Shown here one piece after another: positions 17,837-27,159 of a stretch of DNA of 64,000 bases. This stretch comes from Trueperella pyogenes (GTDB lineage Bacteria; Actinomycetota; Actinomycetes; Actinomycetales; Actinomycetaceae): NCBI RefSeq assembly GCF_900460345.1, contig NZ_UHHW01000002.1, positions 310,001-374,000 of the forward strand, given 5' to 3'. A program made the translations under genes and the position numbers. The notes under the pieces are model-generated. The model saw nothing but the letters and a program-made list of their open reading frames with translations, was not told where the DNA came from and made no database searches. Each line of letters begins with the position of its first letter. The first letter of the stretch is position 1.

Positions 17837-18697
17837 GTGAGTAACCCCATTACAACTCGTAATCCCTATTTCTCGTCTACGCAGCAGCGTCCGAATCAGT
17901 TCGGAGCACAGCGCACAGAGTATGGCTACGGAGATCAGTACGCGCCCGATAACTATGGCTATCAGACAGAATCTGAGCAAGTATGGGACGATAACGACGG
18001 CGCGTTCGTCACCGAGCGGATGACCTATAACGATGCCCTCAACAAGGTGGCAATCCTTCTGGGCATTGCGCTGGTGACGGGCACTGCCACTGCAACCCTG
18101 CTGCCCCCTGCAACGTGGGTTTCCGCCGCAACTGTCTCGGTGATCGGCGCCTTCATAGTTGGCATGATCCTCGCGTTCCAGCGCATGGTCAAGCCGGGCA
18201 TGGCCATCGCATACGCTGTTCTCGAGGGCGTCGCCTTGGGTGCGCTGACGGCTGCCTTTGAGCTCATCGTTCCGGGCATCGCCCTTCAAACGATTCTCGC
18301 CACGGCGATCATTGTGGGTGTGACACTCGCCTTGCACTACACGGGAACAGTGCGTACCACTCCCAAGGGGCGCAAAGTTATCATTGTGGCGGCCTTTGGC
18401 TATCTGATCTTCTCGCTGGTCAATGCGGTTCTTATGTGGACGGGCGTGCTCGACCGGGCGTGGGGCATACGCGGCTACGAGGTGGCGGGCATTCCGCTCG
18501 GTGTCCTCCTGGGCGGAGTGATGATCCTCGTCGCGGCCTACATGTTGATCGGCGACTTTGAGGACATCAACACGGCGATAGTCAATGGTGCTCCGCGCGA
18601 GTTCTCGTGGACTGTGGGCATCGCGATTGTGATGACGATTCTGTGGATCTACATTGAGGTTCTACGTGTCATCGCAATTCTTGCCTCTGACCGCTAA
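17837..18697 (+). CDS. Bax inhibitor-1/YccA family membrane protein
   Basis: A 286-residue protein with a GTG start after AAGGAGAG. Residues 1-70 are hydrophilic and Asn/Gln/Tyr-rich (NPYFSSTQQRPNQFG, YGYGDQYAP). Seven membrane spans follow from about residue 75. The core FIVGMILAFQ, VLEGVALGALTAAFE and the C-terminal ...LIGDFEDINTAIVNGAPREFSWTVG-type segment match the actinobacterial YccA/BI-1 group. The acidic residues of the DFEDI segment correspond to those implicated in Ca2+ or H+ leak in BI-1 homologues. The gene is monocistronic, with a terminator at 18755. Confidence 0.92.
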   Translation: MSNPITTRNPYFSSTQQRPNQFGAQRTEYGYGDQYAPDNYGYQTESEQVWDDNDGAFVTERMTYNDALNKVAILLGIALVTGTATATLLPPATWVSAATVSVIGAFIVGMILAFQRMVKPGMAIAYAVLEGVALGALTAAFELIVPGIALQTILATAIIVGVTLALHYTGTVRTTPKGRKVIIVAAFGYLIFSLVNAVLMWTGVLDRAWGIRGYEVAGIPLGVLLGGVMILVAAYMLIGDFEDINTAIVNGAPREFSWTVGIAIVMTILWIYIEVLRVIAILASDR

Positions 18698-18754
18698 CGC
18701 CCTGAGTTGCTAACTGAGTTTTCAGGGGGCTAGAGCAGAGGTTTTGCGTGGGAG

Positions 18755-18790
18755 AGGGAGCAGGTTCCGTCTGGGATCTGCTCCCTTTCT
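18755..18790 (+). terminator. Intrinsic terminator after the BI-1 family gene
   Basis: AGGGAGCAG (18755-18763) pairs with CTGCTCCCT (18778-18786), followed by TTCT. The rest of the 507-bp gap to the GntR gene (18791-19120) holds no gene I can support. Confidence 0.75.
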
Positions 18791-19127
18791 GCTGGATGCC
18801 GGGCGCGGGCGGGCTAAGTGCCAAGGGCGTTCCTCTCTGGCGCGCGAGGCGCTTACCGGAGCCAAGCAGCTTAATGCGGTTTCGGTAGGCCCACCCGGAC
18901 CGGGCCTCTGAATGAGCCAGGCGCCCTGTCAGCAAGCCGGGCTTGCTGTCGGCAGGCTGAGCGTCCGACACAAAACATGAATATAGCCCCTACCAGGCCC
19001 GTATTTGAATCGGTGGCCGGTATTTTCAAAAGAACTGTCGACAGAGGCTCTTGGAAGGCCGGGCGCGCTTTCGGCGGTGGCGGCAGCTCGCTTGCAGCGC
19101 ATCCCAATGCGGGATGCCGGTATATTC

Positions 19128-19172
19128 TTGACTTTCGGCGAACCTTGTGGGTTAATTAGTTATGTAATGAAC
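19128..19172 (+). promoter_or_regulatory. Promoter with candidate YtrA/GntR operator
   Basis: A -35 box TTGACT (19128-19133) is followed by an AT-rich -10 region around 19152-19157. The imperfect 22-bp palindrome GTTAATTAGTT/ATGTAATGAAC (19151-19172, 8 of 11 positions symmetric) overlaps the -10 region. YtrA-type regulators bind such dyads at their own promoters. Confidence 0.5.
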
Positions 19173-19204
19173 CGGTGTTCTTGAGGGGATCGGAAGGAGG
19201 ATCC

Positions 19205-19576
19205 GTGAGTATCGTTTTCGATTCGTCGACGCCGATCTACCAGCAAATCGCCGATGACATCCGCCGTCGTATCGTCAGCGGCGAATTAAACGCCGGTGAC
19301 CAGCTCATGTCGACCACTCAGTACGCCACAACGTATCGAATCAACCCGGCTACGGCGAACAAGGCTTTTGCATTGCTTACTGTGGACGGAATCGTTTTCA
19401 AGCAACGCGGAATCGGCATGTTCGTTGCCGACGACGCCGCGGCGATCCTGCGCGAGCAAGGGCGCCAAACTTATGTCTCGAATCGCCTTGCTCCTGCGAT
19501 TCGTGAGGGTCTTGCCCTGGGCTATGGCCGGGAAGATATTCAGGAATTCGTTAATGCCATCTTGGAGGAAAAATGA
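19205..19576 (+). CDS. GntR family transcriptional regulator (YtrA subfamily)
   Basis: A 123-residue regulator made of a GntR winged helix plus a short C-terminal helix pair, the size of YtrA-type proteins. The N-terminus SIVFDSSTPIYQQIADDIRR is followed by SGELNAGDQLMSTTQYATTY, the recognition region NPATANKAFALLTVDGIV and the wing KQRGIGMFV. GTG 19205 is chosen because AGGAGG lies 5-7 nt upstream; the longer frame begins before this site. It overlaps the ATPase gene by ATGA (19573-19576). YtrA systems respond to cell-envelope antibiotics in other bacteria; the inducer here is unknown. Confidence 0.93.
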   Translation: MSIVFDSSTPIYQQIADDIRRRIVSGELNAGDQLMSTTQYATTYRINPATANKAFALLTVDGIVFKQRGIGMFVADDAAAILREQGRQTYVSNRLAPAIREGLALGYGREDIQEFVNAILEEK

Positions 19577-20349
19577 CCACCATCGAGCCATATGGAGTCC
19601 AGCTGCGCGGGGTTAGCTACCGGTATTTCCGCCATGATGCGGTTACAGGGGTCAATGCCGACGTCGAGGCCGGCAAGATTACGGGTCTGCTCGGGCGCAA
19701 TGGCTCAGGCAAGACCACGCTAGAGATGCTGATTGCGGGTCAGCTGAAGGCAGTTGGAGATATCCGCGTCGCTGGCGAACCCGTGTGGGAGAATCCGCGC
19801 CTCATGCCAAACATCGCCTTTATCTCAGATGACCCTGCGATCTTCCGCGATTCGAAGCTGGCTACGACGGTTGAGCTATGGGAGCAGGTGCGCCCGACGT
19901 TCTCTCGGGAGGTCGTCGAATCCCTACTTGACGCGTGGGAGGTCTCCCTGAAAAAGAGTCCGAACAAGCTCTCGCGCGGCCAGAAATCCGCATTCTATGC
20001 GGCACTCGGAATCGCTTCGCGTTCGCCGTTGACCATCTTCGACGAAGTTCATCTTGGGATGGATGCGGTGCTGCGCCGCGACTTCTACGACGTCCTCCTT
20101 CAGGACTTCATCGCCCACCCGCGCACGATCATGATCTCCAGCCACAACGTCAATGAGATCGAGGATCTAATCGAAAACGTCCTCATCATGGATGCGGGCA
20201 AAATCGTCGTCGCGGGTAGTGGGGATGACGTCCGGGCGCAGTACTCTACGCCGGGTCAGGTCGCCTCGCTGACAGATGTCTTGGCCGCCGTCAACAATCG
20301 CCGCACAGGTTCTGAGGCACTCGCGCAGCTCGGTAAGTCGGACAGGTGA
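19573..20349 (+). CDS. ABC transporter ATP-binding protein of the YtrA-type operon
   Basis: A 258-residue ATPase. Walker A is GRNGSGKTT (about residues 39-47), the signature is LSRGQKSAFY (about 133) and Walker B is LTIFDEVHLGMD (about 155). The D-loop region has DEVHLGMD in place of the usual DEPxxGLD, which is common in YtrB-like proteins. SSHNVNEIEDLIENVLIM contains the switch His. It is translationally coupled to the regulator in front and lies 4 nt before the first membrane subunit. Confidence 0.92.
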   Translation: MTTIEPYGVQLRGVSYRYFRHDAVTGVNADVEAGKITGLLGRNGSGKTTLEMLIAGQLKAVGDIRVAGEPVWENPRLMPNIAFISDDPAIFRDSKLATTVELWEQVRPTFSREVVESLLDAWEVSLKKSPNKLSRGQKSAFYAALGIASRSPLTIFDEVHLGMDAVLRRDFYDVLLQDFIAHPRTIMISSHNVNEIEDLIENVLIMDAGKIVVAGSGDDVRAQYSTPGQVASLTDVLAAVNNRRTGSEALAQLGKSDR

Positions 20350-20353
20350 ACCG

Positions 20354-21112
20354 ATGAGATTCGCATTGGAAAGACTCAGGAGCAGTAAGGCGGGGGTGGC
20401 GATTCTCGCGGGAGCCATAGCGCTGCTATTGCTCATGTCATTTGTGATTGTCTATCTGAGCCATGACGCGCCGGCTCAAGTTGTGGATTTTGCTGCCCGG
20501 ATGAAGGTCAGCGAAACGAACCTGGTGTGGTCCGTACTCGCTGTGAGCATGGACTGGATCGGCCAGGTCATGTTTATCGTGGGTGTGCTATCTGCCGCTT
20601 TCAACCGCACCTATCTGGGGGCGGGCGTAACCCGCAAGCAGCTCCTGATCGCAAATTACAGCCATGGGCTGATCATGCTGGGGTGCATGAGCGTCATTGT
20701 GGGATCTCTATGGGCTCTGGCTTTCGCGGTCGGTCACCCGGTGGTGCACGGGGCTAGCGTGGCAAGTGTGGCTCTCATTTTCTTAGGCTTTGCGCTGATG
20801 TACTTGGCGGGGCACACGGTGACGGCGCTATTTTTGCGCTTCCGACCAGGCCTGGTGATAGTAGGCTTCGCACTGACTATCGCTTTGGGGATCCTGATCC
20901 TACTAATGACCACCTACGATGAGGCGAACACGGTGAGAGTCACCGTCGACTTCGTACGCGGAATCAGTATCGAGGCCGATGATGGGACGATACGCCAGGT
21001 TGGAAACGCCAGCGTGTTGGGTAACGCCTATCTGACGACGGCGCTCTCGTACGTCATCACGCTCGCATTAGGCGCATGGGCGACGTTGACGTTGCCCATG
21101 CGGCGATCCTAG
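20354..21112 (+). CDS. ABC transporter membrane subunit 1 of the YtrA-type operon
   Basis: A 252-residue protein, MRFALERLRSSKAG, with about six hydrophobic segments from about residue 18 (VAILAGAIALLLLMSFVIVY). The segment AAFNRTYLGAGVTRKQLL is shared almost word for word with the next gene (ANYAGVTRTYLGAGMTRMVI), so the two subunits are paralogues and probably form a heterodimer. A soluble loop near residues 185-225 contains an acidic stretch. The substrate is unknown. ATG 20354 sits 4 nt after the ATPase stop. Confidence 0.85.
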   Translation: MRFALERLRSSKAGVAILAGAIALLLLMSFVIVYLSHDAPAQVVDFAARMKVSETNLVWSVLAVSMDWIGQVMFIVGVLSAAFNRTYLGAGVTRKQLLIANYSHGLIMLGCMSVIVGSLWALAFAVGHPVVHGASVASVALIFLGFALMYLAGHTVTALFLRFRPGLVIVGFALTIALGILILLMTTYDEANTVRVTVDFVRGISIEADDGTIRQVGNASVLGNAYLTTALSYVITLALGAWATLTLPMRRS

Positions 21113-21120
21113 GAGGAACA

Positions 21121-21813
21121 ATGAGACTATTGAAGTATGAGAAAGATTTTCTGCTCGGAACCGTCGGTTTTCTGACTTTCGTCTTTCTTCTCTCTTCCGC
21201 TTTCGTCACTTTCTATCCCGGCAATGACATCACTATATTCTCGGGAAAATCGATAGGTGACATATATACCAACGCCGAGACAAAGACGGTGTGGGAGAGT
21301 GTTGCGGGCACGTACGCTATGACAGTTTTCGCCGCAGGTTTTCTGGGGGCTAACTACGCGGGAGTCACGCGCACTTACCTCGGTGCGGGAATGACGCGGA
21401 TGGTGATTTTCCAACGGCTAACCAAGGTTGGTTTGCTTATCACCGCGCTCTTCACCGCGATGATCGCCGCTTTGTGGGGGATTGCCGCTGCGGTCGGGAT
21501 GCCGGATCTGAGCGGAGTCGATCCAATCAACTTGAGTCTTATGCCGCTGTGGATACTTTTCGCATATGCGGTGGCCATGTTCGTGACCGCGCTTTTCATC
21601 CGGTTTACCTGGTGGAAGGTCATTGCCGCCGCCATCGTCGTGCAGAGTGCCGTAGGTGCAGTGGTAGCCCTGCTGCAGCGCGCGGGCGTGCGCCTACCTG
21701 CAGGCATGGCACTAGGGCGTGAGGGCATGCCGGTAGCAGTATTCCTATTCGCTATCGTTTGGTGGATTGGCACGTGGGCGTTGCTGCGCAAACTTCCAGT
21801 CCGGCGACATTGA
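21121..21813 (+). CDS. ABC transporter membrane subunit 2 of the YtrA-type operon
   Basis: A 230-residue membrane protein starting MRLLKYEKDFLLGTVGF with AGGAGGAAC directly upstream. About six spans are visible, and the RTYLGAGMTR motif near residue 84 mirrors the partner subunit. It is the last gene of the operon and is followed by the hairpin at 21813-21848. There is no recognisable substrate-binding protein in the operon, which argues for export or antibiotic sensing rather than uptake. Confidence 0.85.
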   Translation: MRLLKYEKDFLLGTVGFLTFVFLLSSAFVTFYPGNDITIFSGKSIGDIYTNAETKTVWESVAGTYAMTVFAAGFLGANYAGVTRTYLGAGMTRMVIFQRLTKVGLLITALFTAMIAALWGIAAAVGMPDLSGVDPINLSLMPLWILFAYAVAMFVTALFIRFTWWKVIAAAIVVQSAVGAVVALLQRAGVRLPAGMALGREGMPVAVFLFAIVWWIGTWALLRKLPVRRH

Positions 21814-21848
21814 GTGTGGGGACAGTTCATCCTTGCTGCCCCCACACT
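21813..21848. terminator. Bidirectional terminator between the ABC operon and putA
   Basis: AGTGTGGGG (21813-21821) pairs with CCCCACACT (21840-21848). It begins at the last base of the permease stop codon and ends 10 bp before the putA stop. Confidence 0.7.
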
Positions 21849-21858
21849 AACTGCGTCT

Positions 21859-24800
21859 CTAAATGACCCCGTCGAGAATCTTCGTGTGATCGCCAAAGCG
21901 GTGGTTGGTGGCCGCTACGGCTTGTTCGAGGAAGAATGGGCGCAGGTCAATGCGGCCGTTTCCGGTGGCTGGATCGGTGTAAATGGCCACGTCTACTGAG
22001 CCCTCCACGGCCTCGGCAACGGCGCGGGCGTTGTCGCCAAAGTAGCGAACCTTCGCCGATGCACACTTGCGGAGGTCAGCAAGCCACTGTGCGTTTGTTT
22101 GGACTGAGACCTCGGCGCCTGCGGCGCGGAACGCTTGAGCGACTGTGTCGCGCAGGTCGTCGCCCACGGACAAGACGATCTGGGTCTTACCTGCCAGTGC
22201 GCCAGCGACCATCGGAGCAATCTTCCACCATTCTTGCGGGTCTTCGAGGCGGACTGCCACGCGGGTGGGGCGGTAACGGAAGATATTCTTTTCAACGCCC
22301 AGAGCCGAGACATCGCGCTCGGCCAGGTAGTGTTCCTTAAGGGCCTTGCCAACGCTGCGCAGCGCGGCCCGGAATTGGTCGCGCTGGTCCGCGGGGACTT
22401 TTTCGACCAGCGCGTCGAATCCGCTTAAGGCCGGGTGTGTCAGCACCTCGAAAGTCTCAGGAGCGGGCGCATCGGCGGGTTCGACGTGACACAGGCCAAT
22501 GAGGTGGTTCGGCCCGCCGGCCTTCGCGCCGGTTCCGACCTGGGACCGCTTCCAGCCGCCGAAGGGCTGGCGGCGCACAATCGCACCGGTGATGCCCCGA
22601 TTGACGTAGACGTTACCGGCCTCGACTTTGGACAGCCACAGCTTGATTTCCTCAGGATCGAGTGAGTGCAGACCAGCGGTAAGGCCAAACTCCACTGCGT
22701 TTTGAAGCGCGATAGCCTCTTCGAGCGTCTGCGCACGCATAATGCCGAGCACCGGACCAAAATACTCCGTGAGATGAGCGTCCTGGCCTGCCGTGACGCC
22801 GTCGCGAATGCCGGGCGACCACAGGCGCCCCGAATCGTCGAGCTGGCGAGGCTTGAGCAGCCAGGTCTGACCCGGCTCGAGCTCGGTGAGGCCACGCTTG
22901 AGTTTGTCGGCTGCGGGCTCGATGATCGGACCCATCTCGGCAGACGGGTTAGTCGGCCAATCAACGACGAGCGACTGCGCGGCGTCGACGACCTGGTTGA
23001 TGAACCGTTCTGAAGTGCCCATCGCCCCCACGAGGATCGCCAGCGACGCCGCGGAGCACTTTTGGCCTGCGTGGCCGAAGGCGGACTGGACGACGTCTTT
23101 GGCGGCGAGGTCGATGTCTGCCTGTGGGGTGACGATGATGGCGTTCTTGCCCGAGGTCTCGGCGAAGATTCGCAGGTCTGGCTCCCACGAGCGGAAGAGC
23201 TTTGCAGTTTCGATTGACCCGGTGAGGATCACCTGATCAGCGCCCGTGACCAGCGCCTTGCCGACCTCTGCGATCTCGTCTGGGTGTACATCGACGAGGC
23301 GGAGTACGTCTTTGGGCACGCCTGCATCCCACAGCGCTTCGGCGACGACGGCGCCACAGCGGCGCGCCTGCTTGGCGGGTTTGAACAGGACGGCCGAACC
23401 CGTGGCCAGCGGTGCGAGCACGGAGCCGGCTGGGATGGCCAGCGGGAAGTTCCACGGCGGGATCGCTGCCGTGAGGGCAGCGGGAGTCAGACGCACGCCC
23501 TCGATCTCGTCCAGTTCCTCGGCCAAATCCGCATAGTAATTGGCAAAGTCGATGGCCTCGGAGACTTCGACGTCGGCCTCTCCCGCGATCTTGCCGCACT
23601 CAGAGCCAGCCACCTCGATAAGTTCGGCGCGGCGTTCGCCGAGCACCTGGGCAGCGCGGCGCAGGATCTTGGCGCGCTCGGCGCCCGTGGTCGCGGCCCA
23701 CTCCGGGGCGCTTGCGCGCGCTCCGGTCACGATCTCTTCCATCTCCTCAACCGTGCGCACGCGAGCCGCGTCTGCCGTGTCGAGACCGAGCTGGGAGTCG
23801 GCCATCTTGGCAAAAATCTGGTTCGCCCACTCGACATTGGCCGGAAGAGACGGATCCGAATCTGGGGTATTGTTAAAGCTCTCCATGAGCTCGACCTCGT
23901 CGGTGAGCCGGTTTTGCGTGCGATTCGGGCCGAAGGTCAGCTCAGGCACATCGTTGAACGGCTCCATCGCCGAGGCAAGGTCGGCCTCGGGGAAGGCGCC
24001 CACGACGCCGGTGGCGAAGCGGTTGCGCTCACGGGCGAAGATCGAGTCGTTGTCGGCGATTTCGAAGACGCCGGACATGAAGTTCTCGTGCGCGGCGGAT
24101 TCTTCGAGGCGGCGGACGAGGTAGGAGATGGCGACGTCGTAGTTGGCCGGATCGACAACCGGCACGTAGTACAGGATCTGCCCCACGTCCTCGCGGATGG
24201 CTTGTGCCTGATTGGTGGCCATGCCCTTGAGCATCTCGACCTCGAAACCCTCGGCGATGCCACGCTCCTTGGCAAGGTTCAGGCCGAAGGCGAGGGTGAA
24301 GAGATTCTGGCCAGCGATTCCGAGGTTGACGTTGGCAATGTGCTCCGGGCGCAAGGCGTACTCGAGCACGCGCATGTAATTGGCGTCGGTTGCGGACTTG
24401 GAGGGTTGAACCGCAAGCTTCCAGCCATGCATGGCGGCGTCGACCTGCTCCATGGGCAGGTTGGCACCTTTGACGAGGCGAACCTTGATAGGCGCCCCGC
24501 CATCGGCCACGCGCTTAGCGGCCCACTCCTGCAGATGCTCCATCGCGCCAAGGGAGTCGGGAAGGTAAGCCTGGAGCACGATGCCGGCCTTGAGGTGCTT
24601 GAACTCCGTGCGCTCGAGGATGCCCTTGAAGACGTCGATGGTCAGGTGGAGGTCGTGGTATTCCTCCATGTCCAGGTTGACGAACTTCTTCCCCTTTAGC
24701 GCGGTGCGGTACAGGGGCAGCAGGGCCTCGATGGCCTGGTCAACAGCCTGCTGGTAGCCCCACGGGTTGTGAACGCCGAGTACCGAGGAGACCTTGATCG

Positions 24801-25335
24801 ACACGTAGTCGACGAAGTCATACTCGAGGAGTTGAGTCACAGCCGCCAGGCGGTGCGCCGCTTCTTTCTTGCCCAGCACTGCCTCACCGAGCAGGTTGAG
24901 GTTGAGGCGGGAACCGTCCGCGCGCAGCTTTTTGACTGCTGGGCCAAACTTCTTCGGCGTCGTGTCCAGGACGAGGTTGCCCACGAGCAAGCGGAAGACG
25001 CGGAACGCTGCCTCCGTGATAAAGGTCGGGGATGCAGGGGCCAGCACGCCTCCGACCTTTGCCGGCAGCGAAAGGTATGGTGGAAGGAAGCTGGCCGGCT
25101 TCTTGACGAGTTTGTTGAGGTTCGCGGCGCGGGTCTTCGGATCTTCGGGGCGAATGACGCCGTCGACGAACTGAACCGTGAAATCGAGGCCCCCTTCGCC
25201 TTTGAGAACCTGGGACAGGAGTTTGCCTGCGCGGTCTTCGGGGAAGTCAGCTGAGCGTCTAGCCCACTTTTTTGCTTGATCAATGGCGGCTTGAGCCACC
25301 TTCGCAAGGTCGACGTCATTCTTGAGTGCTGCCAC
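21859..25335 (-). CDS. putA: Bifunctional proline dehydrogenase/L-glutamate-gamma-semialdehyde dehydrogenase
   Basis: An about 1158-residue enzyme oxidising proline to glutamate in two channelled steps. The PRODH barrel spans about residues 60-440, with EEYHDLHLTIDVF and RLVKGANLPMEQV, and YVPVVDPANYDVAISYLVRRLEE near its end. The aldehyde dehydrogenase domain (about 480-980) carries PPWNFPLAIP, TGSIETAKLFRSW, TSGKNAIIV and the catalytic Cys in GHAGQKCSAAS. A C-terminal domain of about 170 residues follows. There is no N-terminal ribbon-helix-helix, so it is not an autorepressor. I prefer GTG 25335 because GGAG lies 6 nt upstream; ATG 25347, four codons earlier, has no ribosome-binding site. 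Confidence 0.95.
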   Translation of the reverse strand: MAALKNDVDLAKVAQAAIDQAKKWARRSADFPEDRAGKLLSQVLKGEGGLDFTVQFVDGVIRPEDPKTRAANLNKLVKKPASFLPPYLSLPAKVGGVLAPASPTFITEAAFRVFRLLVGNLVLDTTPKKFGPAVKKLRADGSRLNLNLLGEAVLGKKEAAHRLAAVTQLLEYDFVDYVSIKVSSVLGVHNPWGYQQAVDQAIEALLPLYRTALKGKKFVNLDMEEYHDLHLTIDVFKGILERTEFKHLKAGIVLQAYLPDSLGAMEHLQEWAAKRVADGGAPIKVRLVKGANLPMEQVDAAMHGWKLAVQPSKSATDANYMRVLEYALRPEHIANVNLGIAGQNLFTLAFGLNLAKERGIAEGFEVEMLKGMATNQAQAIREDVGQILYYVPVVDPANYDVAISYLVRRLEESAAHENFMSGVFEIADNDSIFARERNRFATGVVGAFPEADLASAMEPFNDVPELTFGPNRTQNRLTDEVELMESFNNTPDSDPSLPANVEWANQIFAKMADSQLGLDTADAARVRTVEEMEEIVTGARASAPEWAATTGAERAKILRRAAQVLGERRAELIEVAGSECGKIAGEADVEVSEAIDFANYYADLAEELDEIEGVRLTPAALTAAIPPWNFPLAIPAGSVLAPLATGSAVLFKPAKQARRCGAVVAEALWDAGVPKDVLRLVDVHPDEIAEVGKALVTGADQVILTGSIETAKLFRSWEPDLRIFAETSGKNAIIVTPQADIDLAAKDVVQSAFGHAGQKCSAASLAILVGAMGTSERFINQVVDAAQSLVVDWPTNPSAEMGPIIEPAADKLKRGLTELEPGQTWLLKPRQLDDSGRLWSPGIRDGVTAGQDAHLTEYFGPVLGIMRAQTLEEAIALQNAVEFGLTAGLHSLDPEEIKLWLSKVEAGNVYVNRGITGAIVRRQPFGGWKRSQVGTGAKAGGPNHLIGLCHVEPADAPAPETFEVLTHPALSGFDALVEKVPADQRDQFRAALRSVGKALKEHYLAERDVSALGVEKNIFRYRPTRVAVRLEDPQEWWKIAPMVAGALAGKTQIVLSVGDDLRDTVAQAFRAAGAEVSVQTNAQWLADLRKCASAKVRYFGDNARAVAEAVEGSVDVAIYTDPATGNGRIDLRPFFLEQAVAATNHRFGDHTKILDGVI

Positions 25336-25452
25336 TAGTTTCTCCATTTTCGCAGTCAGTGGTTAGAATTTATGGGGGACAATTTTCCCCATTGTAGAAC
25401 GCGGGCCGTAACCTAGCCACCGAAAAGTGATGGGCTATTTTTTGGAATTGTC

Positions 25453-25480
25453 TTTACATCGAAACATTTTCCGGTATTGT
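25453..25480 (+). promoter_or_regulatory. putP promoter in the putA-putP divergent region
   Basis: TTTACA (25453-25458) and TATTGT (25475-25480) have a 16-nt spacer. Nearer putA, GGGG-ACAATTTT-CCCC (about 25376-25391) is a candidate dyad for a shared proline-responsive regulator. Confidence 0.5.
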
Positions 25481-25552
25481 CACATGCAACCGCTTGTGTT
25501 CTGCGTCGCAATCGAACACGGGTGAATCCGACAACAGTTAGGGAGATTATTG

Positions 25553-27151
25553 ATGAGCGATATCACGTGGCAGATCATCACGATGATCATCTACTTCCTC
25601 GTCATGATCGGTATCGGGCTGTGGGCATACCGCCAAACGTCCGACGTCGACGACTACATGCTCGGTGGTCGCCAGCTCAACCCGGCGGTTGCTGCGCTAT
25701 CTGCCGGAGCATCGGACATGTCCGGCTGGCTGCTCATGGGCTTGCCCGGTGCGCTTTACATGTCGGGGATCTTTGAATTCTGGATCGCTATCGGATTGAC
25801 AGTCGGCGCGTGGGTGAACTGGAAGTTCGTCGCGCCACGGTTGCGCTCCTACACGGAAGTCTCAAATAACTCGATCACCGTGCCTTCCTTCCTCGACTCG
25901 CGGCTGCGGGATTCCACCCACAGCCTGCGTATCGTCTCCGGTTTCATTATCCTGTTCTACTTCACGTTCTATGTCTCCTCCGGCATGGTGGCTGGTGGCA
26001 CTTTCTTCGAGGGGGCATTCGGTGTGGACTACAAGGCGGGCATGCTGATCATCGCCGCGATTACTGTCTTCTACACGCTCGTGGGCGGCTTCCTCGCTGT
26101 CTCTTACACCGACGCCGTCCAGGGCGCCCTCATGCTGCTGGCTTTGGTCCTCGTCCCGGCGGTGGGCATCTTCTACGTCGGTGGCATTGACGTCGCCCTA
26201 GATACGGCACGCAGCATCGATCCTGAGCTGCTCAACCCGCTGAAGAACGCAACGGTTATTGGCCTTATCTCGACCTTGGCGTGGGGCTTGGGTTATTTCG
26301 GCCAGCCGCATATTATCGTCCGCTTCATGGCTTTGCGTAACCCCAAGGAGGCTATCTCGGCTCGGCGTATCGGCATCGGCTGGATGCTTTTGGCGGTCTT
26401 CGGTGCGCTCTTTACCGCTTTGGTCGGCGTGGCCATCTATAAGCACGACAAGTCACTGTTGGCCAACTCCGAACAAGTCTTTATCGTCCTCGGGCAGCTG
26501 CTCTTCCACCCGCTCATCGCGGGATTCATGCTCGCCGCCATCCTCGCGGCTATCATGTCCACAATTTCTTCACAGCTGCTGGTGAGCTCGTCGGCTCTGA
26601 TTGAGGACGTGTATATGACGTTCACGAACCGCAAGCTCTCCGCCAAGGCGGGAGTCATGCTCTCGCGCATCGCGGTTGCGGGTATCGCCCTGCTGGCCGG
26701 TGCGCTCGCGCTCAACCCGAATGACACGATCCTCGGGCTGGTAGCTTTCGCGTGGGCTGGTTTTGGCGCCTCCTTTGGCCCGACCATCATCCTCGCTCTT
26801 TACTGGCGCAAACTCACCGGTTTCGGCGCGCTGTCCGGCATGATCATGGGTGCCGTGACCGTGGCCGTGTGGGCCAAGGTGGACGGCGGGATGTTTGAGA
26901 TCTACGAGATCGTCCCCGGATTTATCGTCAATCTGCTCGTCACGTACGTCATCTCGACGGTGACTTACCAGCCCAACCCGATCATCGACAAGGAATTCGA
27001 GACTGCGGTTGCACTTTCCAAGGACTGGTCCGGCCACGAAACCGCCGCCAGCGAGGTTCGCGACGTCATCGCGAAAAACCCGGATGGTTACGAACCTCGC
27101 TCAGCGACTCTCGTCGCCGACGACGGCACGGAGATTGAGCTTCCGAAGTAG
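25553..27151 (+). CDS. putP: Sodium/proline symporter
   Basis: A 532-residue member of the solute:sodium symporter family importing proline with Na+. About 13 membrane spans are visible. Family markers are DYMLGGRQLNPAVAALSAGASDMSGWLLMGLPG (Na+-site region, about residues 31-63), NSITVPSFLDSR (about 105) and WGLGYFGQPHIIVRFMA (about 244). The C-terminal about 60 residues are hydrophilic. ATG 25553 follows GGGAG; the preceding TTG is less likely. It is divergent from putA, giving a proline uptake and catabolism module. Confidence 0.96.
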   Translation: MSDITWQIITMIIYFLVMIGIGLWAYRQTSDVDDYMLGGRQLNPAVAALSAGASDMSGWLLMGLPGALYMSGIFEFWIAIGLTVGAWVNWKFVAPRLRSYTEVSNNSITVPSFLDSRLRDSTHSLRIVSGFIILFYFTFYVSSGMVAGGTFFEGAFGVDYKAGMLIIAAITVFYTLVGGFLAVSYTDAVQGALMLLALVLVPAVGIFYVGGIDVALDTARSIDPELLNPLKNATVIGLISTLAWGLGYFGQPHIIVRFMALRNPKEAISARRIGIGWMLLAVFGALFTALVGVAIYKHDKSLLANSEQVFIVLGQLLFHPLIAGFMLAAILAAIMSTISSQLLVSSSALIEDVYMTFTNRKLSAKAGVMLSRIAVAGIALLAGALALNPNDTILGLVAFAWAGFGASFGPTIILALYWRKLTGFGALSGMIMGAVTVAVWAKVDGGMFEIYEIVPGFIVNLLVTYVISTVTYQPNPIIDKEFETAVALSKDWSGHETAASEVRDVIAKNPDGYEPRSATLVADDGTEIELPK

Positions 27152-27159
27152 GCCGAGGA

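Noticed and set aside
23284..24699. 471-codon open frame on the plus strand opposite putA
   Set aside because: It is antisense to conserved PutA motifs, has no family signature and no ribosome-binding site; it is a shadow of high-GC codon bias.
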